Source: an uncultured Methanomassiliicoccaceae archaeon (GTDB lineage: Archaea; Thermoplasmatota; Thermoplasmata; Methanomassiliicoccales; Methanomethylophilaceae). From it: 9,542 nucleotides of DNA. Shown in pieces: positions 5,872 to 9,542 of the stretch (its first letter is position 1; each line of letters starts with the position of its first letter). The stretch is taken from contig CALYUZ010000017.1 of assembly GCA_945492685.1 (NCBI GenBank), forward strand, positions 1 through 9,542, written 5' to 3'. The position numbers were made by a program, and so were the translations under genes. The notes beneath the pieces were generated by a model. It was not told the origin of the DNA, searched no databases, and saw only the letters and a program-made list of their open reading frames with translations.

Positions 5872-6722
5872 TTCTTCTCACCTGCTCCCATATACGCCGT
5901 TAAAGGCTTAACGTTGTTGGGCCTTCGCCTCTTCTTGCCCTTGGCAGGTTTCCCGGGCTTGTAGGCCTTGAGGTACTTCAGCACATCCTGGTCGGTCTCC
6001 GAATCGGTCCACTCCGGTGTGTATCCTCCCTTCATGTACTCGTTGTACCACTCCTCGCACTGCCTCATGTAATCATCCATGTCCAACCTGTCCTTCACTA
6101 TGACGAAGGTGTTGTCCGGAGAGGGGACCCACTGCTTCGGACGGTCATAGTCGGGCTCCTCGAGGAATCCCACCAGGAACACTATCCTGTCCAGGTTGGA
6201 CAGCTTGGCGTAGAGGGATGCCTGCAGCATGTAGGACATGGGAACGTTGGTGTATCCCCCGTCCTCATCCAGCCACTTCTCCCTGTCATGGGAGGTCTTG
6301 ATCTCCAGGATCGTGTCCCTCTTACCGTCGATCTGTATGTAGCCGTCCACCATCCCGCCGAAGACCTTCTCGTTGTGGAAGTGGTCGTAACCGCACTGCT
6401 CCTTGGGCACGGGCTCCTCTATTCCCACCTTGGAACCCTCGGGGACAGAGAGGGCATCCCTCATGAGATTGGGCCTCGCTGCGAGATAATCCCTGAGGAC
6501 TGGCTCCAGGATATTGCCCGCATCGATGTACTTGTTCGCCTTGTCCCCCGGATACAGTCCCGCCAACTCGCAGGCCACCTTGAATGGGGACGAGAACTCG
6601 CTCATCCCGAGGATGGGACCGACCCTGGTCCCCGTGATCTTCTTGAGCTTGTAGGTGTCGAAGATGACGACCTTCTCGTCCTCATCTATGTCGACGATTC
6701 CTGCCCTTCCGTCGAATGCCAT
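5868..6722 (-). CDS. YqaJ-like PD-(D/E)XK nuclease (viral recombinase type)
   Basis: This 284-residue protein has the YqaJ/lambda-exonuclease layout: ITGTRVGPILGMSEFSSPF (29-47) at the start of the domain, GNILEP (69-74) with E73, GGMVDGY (122-128) with D126, ILEIKTS (138-144) with E140 and K142, and MLQASLY (165-171) with Q167. These residues fit the metal-binding and catalytic set of PD-(D/E)XK exonucleases, which resect double-stranded DNA ends for recombination. The C-terminus is basic (KGKKRRRP, 261-268) and could bind DNA. In phages such a nuclease sits beside a RecT/Bet annealing protein, but none is visible here. Instead a methyltransferase lies 26 bases upstream and a nitroreductase overlaps its 3' end. 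It could be a domesticated prophage gene or a defence nuclease. The start at 6722 has no clear Shine-Dalgarno site, so the exact N-terminus is less certain. Confidence 0.82.
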   Translation of the reverse strand: MAFDGRAGIVDIDEDEKVVIFDTYKLKKITGTRVGPILGMSEFSSPFKVACELAGLYPGDKANKYIDAGNILEPVLRDYLAARPNLMRDALSVPEGSKVGIEEPVPKEQCGYDHFHNEKVFGGMVDGYIQIDGKRDTILEIKTSHDREKWLDEDGGYTNVPMSYMLQASLYAKLSNLDRIVFLVGFLEEPDYDRPKQWVPSPDNTFVIVKDRLDMDDYMRQCEEWYNEYMKGGYTPEWTDSETDQDVLKYLKAYKPGKPAKGKKRRRPNNVKPLTAYMGAGEKK

Positions 6723-6748
6723 GGAACGGACGATACCGCGTGGACGGA

Positions 6749-7330
6749 TTATCCTTTCCGTCTGAGGAGGGCGTTGGTCCAGAGGATGTCCCTATCCGGC
6801 TCCCTGGAGTTCCACACGTCGATGACCTCGAAACCGTTATCTCCGGCCAATGCAGGGATGTCCTCCGGGGACATGTCGGTGTAGTATCTCCCCTCCCTCT
6901 CCCCCTCGAAATCACCGTCCTTGAAGGACATGTAGAATATCCCGTCCCTGTGGAGGGACCCGTGTATCAGGGAGAGGATGGAAGGAAGCTCATCGGATGG
7001 GACATGGAGAAGTGTGGAACACGCCCAAACACCGTCGAACTCGTCGATGTAGTCGAGGTCTCCGAACATCAGATGCCTCACATCCAGCCCCGTGTTCTCC
7101 CTCGCCACGCGGCACATCCCCTCGGAACCATCGACGGATGTCACCCTGTAGCCCATATCATGGAATGCGAGTGAGTCCCTCCCGGAACCGCATCCCAGGT
7201 CCAATACGGATGCACCCTCCGGAAGGAGCGAGGTGAACCTGTCCCTCAGCTCCGAGACGTCGGCGGTGAAGGTCTTCACGGAATATCCTTCGGGATCCCT
7301 GTCGTAGAATGATGTGGAGTCGGGTGCCAT
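6749..7330 (-). CDS. Class I SAM-dependent methyltransferase
   Basis: This 193-residue protein has a Rossmann methyltransferase fold: motif I VLDLGCGSGRD (42-52), the acidic ribose-binding D67 in SVDGS, motif IV region EFDGVWACSTLLHV (97-110), and YMSFKDGDFEGER (133-145) as the later strand. The conserved WACxxLLHVP and FEGER signatures are those of small TehB-like/type-11 methyltransferases of unknown substrate, often found in gut bacteria. It is the first gene of a minus-strand unit with the YqaJ-like nuclease 26 bases downstream. The start at 7330 was chosen because homologous sequence begins there and GTTATCAG, about 26 bases upstream on the minus strand, could be a TATA box for a leaderless start. 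An ATG at 7369 adds 13 residues and is the main alternative; its GGTGA is 11 bases away. The substrate is unknown; no link to DNA modification is visible. Confidence 0.8.
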   Translation of the reverse strand: MAPDSTSFYDRDPEGYSVKTFTADVSELRDRFTSLLPEGASVLDLGCGSGRDSLAFHDMGYRVTSVDGSEGMCRVARENTGLDVRHLMFGDLDYIDEFDGVWACSTLLHVPSDELPSILSLIHGSLHRDGIFYMSFKDGDFEGEREGRYYTDMSPEDIPALAGDNGFEVIDVWNSREPDRDILWTNALLRRKG

Positions 7331-7400
7331 GTCCGGGGAAAGGATGCACGGTCTGATAACCGCTTCCATCGGCACATTTTTCACCGCATCATCGAATCCG

Positions 7401-7405
7401 GGTGA
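7401..7405 (+). promoter_or_regulatory. Ribosome binding site of the membrane microprotein
   Basis: GGTGA lies 11 bases before the ATG at 7417; a second GGTGAG (7408-7413) is only three bases from it. An in-frame GTG at 7402 is the alternative start and would add five residues. Confidence 0.4.
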
Positions 7406-7416
7406 TAGGTGAGAAT

Positions 7417-7605
7417 ATGGACGACAGGGCCGTCGATGCATTGTTCCTTCTGACCATCACGATATCGATACTGGTCCCTGTCAACATGATCGCACGTTTC
7501 TTCCTTTCCGGGATCGTGTGCATCATCGCATCGCTCCTGATCACAGCGACGATCGTCACCGCACTTTATGTACTGTTCAGGAGATGGCCATCCAATGGGA
7601 AATGA
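7417..7605 (+). CDS. Two-helix membrane microprotein, unknown function
   Basis: This is a 62-residue hydrophobic protein. I do not recognise the family. Two transmembrane helices are evident, at about residues 7-27 and 31-54, joined by a tight turn with a single arginine (NMIARFF). The C-terminal RRW-PSNGK is positive, which by the positive-inside rule puts both ends in the cytoplasm. It has no cysteine pair or other catalytic motif. Its 3' end overlaps the YgbA-family gene by 11 bases in another frame, so the two are co-transcribed and probably coupled. It is divergent from the methyltransferase gene. It could anchor or assist the YgbA-like protein, but this rests on position only. A short hydrophobic frame can occur by chance; the overlap and the plausible start make it more likely real. 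Confidence 0.6.
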   Translation: MDDRAVDALFLLTITISILVPVNMIARFFLSGIVCIIASLLITATIVTALYVLFRRWPSNGK

Positions 7606-7912
7606 TTATTCCGAAAGGATGAGGTCCGAAAGGAAGGTCCTGGAGACTATGGTCTCCATGTACTGCAAGGGGAACCATGGCACGGACGCCATGTGCCCGG
7701 AATGCAGGGAACTCACGGAGTACGCCTTCGCGAGACTCGACGAATGTCCATACAGGAAGGACAGCCCCTCCGCATGCAAGGACTGCCCCACACCGTGCTA
7801 CAGCGATGACATGAGGGAGAGGATCCGCCGGGTCATGAGGTACAGCGGACCCCGGATGATGTTCAGCCACCCGATCATGACCATCGGACATATGAAGAAC
7901 AGAATGTCCTGA
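7595..7912 (+). CDS. ygbA: YgbA family (nitrous oxide-stimulated promoter) cysteine-rich protein
   Basis: This is a 105-residue protein with the full family signature: MYCKGNHG (22-29), CPEC (34-37), C51 in a DECP turn, CKDCPTPCY (61-69), MRERIRRVMRYSGPRM (73-88), then HPIMTIGHM (92-100). Seven cysteines and H28 are placed as in E. coli YgbA, suggesting a metal or Fe-S binding site. In enterobacteria ygbA is repressed by NsrR and linked to growth under nitrosative stress; the biochemical role is not settled. In an anaerobic methanogen it may help survive nitric oxide from host or neighbours. The ATG at 7595 has AGGAGA (7579-7584) upstream and overlaps the membrane microprotein gene; an in-frame ATG at 7619 would still keep the domain. 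No NsrR-type regulator is seen nearby. The symbol is by family resemblance only. Confidence 0.85.
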   Translation: MGNDYSERMRSERKVLETMVSMYCKGNHGTDAMCPECRELTEYAFARLDECPYRKDSPSACKDCPTPCYSDDMRERIRRVMRYSGPRMMFSHPIMTIGHMKNRMS

Positions 7913-8022
7913 TGACTTCCATCCGCTCACCTTGGATAAACGGATTGTACGGTCTCTATTGCAAGGGTAATTGCCAGCCCACATAGAACCGACATCACGA
8001 CCCCATAACGCACTCTAACAAC

Positions 8023-8038
8023 TTTAATCTGTATTAAA
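8023..8038. repeat. AT-rich inverted repeat upstream of the broken small gene
   Basis: TTTAAT-CTGT-ATTAAA is a perfect 6-bp dyad about 35 bases before the ATG at 8073. It could be a promoter element or operator. Confidence 0.45.
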
Positions 8039-8047
8039 CGGGTCCAA

Positions 8048-8057
8048 TTTCATAAAC
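8048..8057 (+). promoter_or_regulatory. Candidate TATA box before the broken small gene
   Basis: TTTCATAAAC lies about 20-25 bases before the ATG at 8073, the spacing expected for a leaderless archaeal start. The AT-rich dyad just upstream may contribute. Confidence 0.3.
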
Positions 8058-8072
8058 CAGAAGCCTCGTCGT

Positions 8073-8401
8073 ATGTCTGCCAGGGCAGAAGTGGCCCTAG
8101 GCTACTCTGTTCTGAGAACTTCGAAGGAGGTGGAGGAATAGACAAGAACACGAAGGACCAGGGGGCCAAGTTCCAAATCGCATCCCTGATCCTTCAGACA
8201 GCTCGGCTTCTGGTCGGGCTGACAAAGTATCTCCAGGAAAAGAAATATAACTTCCCGGAAGCTCAGAACGATCCGGAAACACCCCGACATCCATTCTCAT
8301 CCTGACTATGCCTCAACATTCTCGGAATAACCGATGCGGGAAAGACGATCCCACTCCAGATCGCGTATGATTCAGAGCCAAGTCCCAAGGATAAACAATA
8401 A
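8073..8401 (+). pseudogene. Possible frameshifted small gene of unknown family
   Basis: From the ATG at 8073 a protein-like frame gives 22 residues (start MSARAEVALGYS, end SKEVEE) and meets TAG at 8139-8141. One base back in phase, the frame beginning ATA GAC AAG at 8138 continues in similar style with DKNTKDQGAKFQ, an amphipathic helix LILQTARLLVGLTKYLQ and EKKYNF, to a TGA at 8303-8305. It resumes in the same frame with NILGITDAGKTIPLQIAYD to TAA at 8399-8401. A single missing base near 8137-8138 would join the first two parts as VEE-IDKN. The pieces look coding (amphipathic helices, sensible residues), but I recognise no family. It may be a decayed gene, two overlapping short genes, or a chance reading of a non-coding RNA. 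It is shorter than any fragment one could assign with certainty. Confidence 0.35.
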
Positions 8402-8411
8402 TGGATTGGGA

Positions 8412-9542
8412 TCACGGACGACCGAGTATGGACTCCACCGCCTTTCCGACCCAATCCCTCTCGGAGAGGGCGTGCTGATGCATGTAGGACCCGATGCAGT
8501 TGTCCCTCACCAGACCATCCCGCTTGCCTGCGATGCCCTGGCCGCGCTCCACGTCGAACCCGAACCTGGAACCTTCCTTCGGGAACACATCGGAGTAGTG
8601 GTACTCATGGGCGCGGACGGTCCCCGAGAACACGGGATTGTCATCGTTGGCATGTGCTATCACATACGTGGGCCCGTGCCTGACACCGGTCATCCTCGAC
8701 TCCGCATCGAACACACCCGACATCCTGTGCACAATCCCGTCCTTGTCCGTGATCGAGGAGCACATGGTCATCAGACCGCCGCATTCCCCGATGATCGTCT
8801 TCCCGTCATCCGCAGCGGTCCTCAGACCTTCGAGATAGTCCGTGTTGGAGGACAGTTTCTCCGCGTACAGCTCGGGGTATCCTCCGCCCAGATAGTACAG
8901 GTCCGCATCAGGCAGGGGATCGCCGTCGGTCGGTCTGAAGGTGGTGACCTCGAATCCCGATGCCTCCAGGCACTCGATGTTCTCCCTGTAGTAGAAGCAG
9001 TACGAATCGTCCATCGGAACCGCCGCCTTGAGACCGCAGTCCCTCTCCGTGTAGGGCGATGAATCGGGAAGCTCCGCATGGGAGGATTCTGCGATGTCCA
9101 TCACCCTGTCCAGATCTATGGGTTCGGTGAGCTCCTGCAGAGGGGTGATCTCCCTCTCTGCGAAGGATTGGAGTGTCTTCAGGCCGAGGTACCTCTGCTC
9201 CAATGCCTTGTCCGGATTCTTGCGGATCATACCGACCAGCTCCACATCGGGGCAGTAGCGTTCCATGGCCACCTGCAGCTTGCCCATGTGCTGCGGCCCG
9301 GAAACGTTGTTCAGGATCACGCCTGCGATGTCCACATCGGGATCGAAGGATCTGAATCCGTTCACTATCGCCGCTGCACTCCTGGTGAGGGAACGGGCAT
9401 CAACAATCAGTATGACGGGGAAACCCAGTAGTTTGGCCAGATGTGCTGTGGATCCGGTGTCGTCGTCCCCCCTGAATCCCTCGAAGAGTCCCCTCACACC
9501 CTCTATGACGCACAGATCCGCATCCTTGGAGGCGTCTCCCAC
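8412..9542 (-). CDS. cfbB: Ni-sirohydrochlorin / cobyrinate a,c-diamide synthase (partial, 5' end off window)
   Basis: The window holds the C-terminal 376 residues of a protein of about 450; the N-terminal P-loop part lies past the right edge. Visible are the acidic ATP/Mg motif IEGVRGLFEG (13-22 of this fragment), the DTGSTAHLAKLL segment (28-39) with the VILIVDA strand following, and AGVILNNV (73-80). The C-terminal half is the class I-type glutamine amidotransferase domain with YLGGGYPELY (217-226), the catalytic cysteine in GECGGLM (C254), and the GSYMHQH motif with H355. This enzyme makes glutamine-dependent amides on the a and c acetates: of Ni-sirohydrochlorin for coenzyme F430 (CfbB) in methanogens, or of cobyrinate for cobamides (CbiA). 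The two cannot be told apart from the fragment alone; the archaeal methanogen character favours CfbB. All catalytic residues in view are present. Confidence 0.88.
   Translation of the reverse strand: MGDASKDADLCVIEGVRGLFEGFRGDDDTGSTAHLAKLLGFPVILIVDARSLTRSAAAIVNGFRSFDPDVDIAGVILNNVSGPQHMGKLQVAMERYCPDVELVGMIRKNPDKALEQRYLGLKTLQSFAEREITPLQELTEPIDLDRVMDIAESSHAELPDSSPYTERDCGLKAAVPMDDSYCFYYRENIECLEASGFEVTTFRPTDGDPLPDADLYYLGGGYPELYAEKLSSNTDYLEGLRTAADDGKTIIGECGGLMTMCSSITDKDGIVHRMSGVFDAESRMTGVRHGPTYVIAHANDDNPVFSGTVRAHEYHYSDVFPKEGSRFGFDVERGQGIAGKRDGLVRDNCIGSYMHQHALSERDWVGKAVESILGRP

Larger units (their letters stand above)
7913..8411. other. Stretch of about 500 bases without an intact gene
   Basis: Between ygbA and cfbB/cbiA there is no complete gene and base composition is less GC-rich than around it. 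It contains an AT-rich dyad (8023-8038), a TATA-like CATAAA (8051-8056), and from 8073 to 8401 what looks like a broken small gene. No tRNA-like cloverleaf was recognised. I looked for RNase P or SRP RNA signatures and found none convincing, but a non-coding RNA cannot be excluded. Confidence 0.55.

Noticed and set aside
8139..8141. TAG read as pyrrolysine in the small gene at 8073
   Set aside because: The same frame continues only 15 residues of arginine/proline/serine-rich sequence to a TGA; the protein-like signal is in the other phase, so a frameshift explains it better.
8073..8305. RNase P or SRP RNA in the gene-poor stretch
   Set aside because: A partial resemblance to the GAGGAAAGTCC element was seen around 8128-8142, but no other conserved region of either RNA could be found.
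8334..9062. Plus-strand frame opposite cfbB/cbiA
   Set aside because: It is antisense to the conserved amidotransferase domain and lacks any recognisable motif.

Overview
The window most likely comes from a methanogenic archaeon of the Methanomassiliicoccales type (Methanomethylophilaceae-like, gut or rumen). This is an inference from several signs. The gene at the right edge is a CfbB/CbiA amidase of tetrapyrrole (F430 or cobamide) synthesis. Coding sequence is GC-rich. Short leaders with Shine-Dalgarno sites alternate with TATA boxes about 25 bp from apparently leaderless starts. None of the 12 gene ends in view is TAG (10 TGA, 2 TAA), as expected of an organism that may decode TAG as pyrrolysine. 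No 16S rRNA or methanogenesis marker is present to settle it.

Layout. Positions 1-204 are an AT-rich leader with nested inverted repeats. Positions 205-2261 (+) hold a two-gene unit: a MoxR-type AAA+ ATPase broken by one in-frame TAA (628-630), and a translationally coupled LRR/ankyrin-like protein. The von Willebrand A partner usual for such ATPases is not in view. Positions 2262-2561 are non-coding and end in strong inverted repeats and a minus-strand T-run. A 59-residue winged-helix protein (-) is divergent from a two-gene (+) module of a DUF3990 ADP-ribosyltransferase-like protein and an XRE-type HTH protein. This is a bacterial-looking toxin-antitoxin-like pair, probably acquired from gut bacteria. 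A compact SLC13/ArsB-like permease (+) follows and converges on a minus-strand run of three genes: SAM methyltransferase, YqaJ-like PD-(D/E)XK nuclease, nitroreductase. Divergent from that run lies a (+) pair: a two-helix membrane microprotein overlapping a YgbA-family cysteine-rich protein linked to nitrosative stress in enterobacteria. Positions 7913-8411 contain no intact gene, but hold what looks like a small gene broken by a frameshift and a stop. The window ends inside cfbB/cbiA (-).

How they fit. The region looks like accessory DNA next to a core cofactor gene. It has a decaying MoxR system, a mobile ADP-ribosyltransferase/HTH pair, an orphan recombination-type nuclease and stress genes. 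Only the coupled pairs (ATPase/LRR, ART/XRE, nuclease/nitroreductase, microprotein/YgbA) show sequence evidence of working or being made together. I found no tRNA, rRNA, CRISPR array, insertion sequence or integrase.
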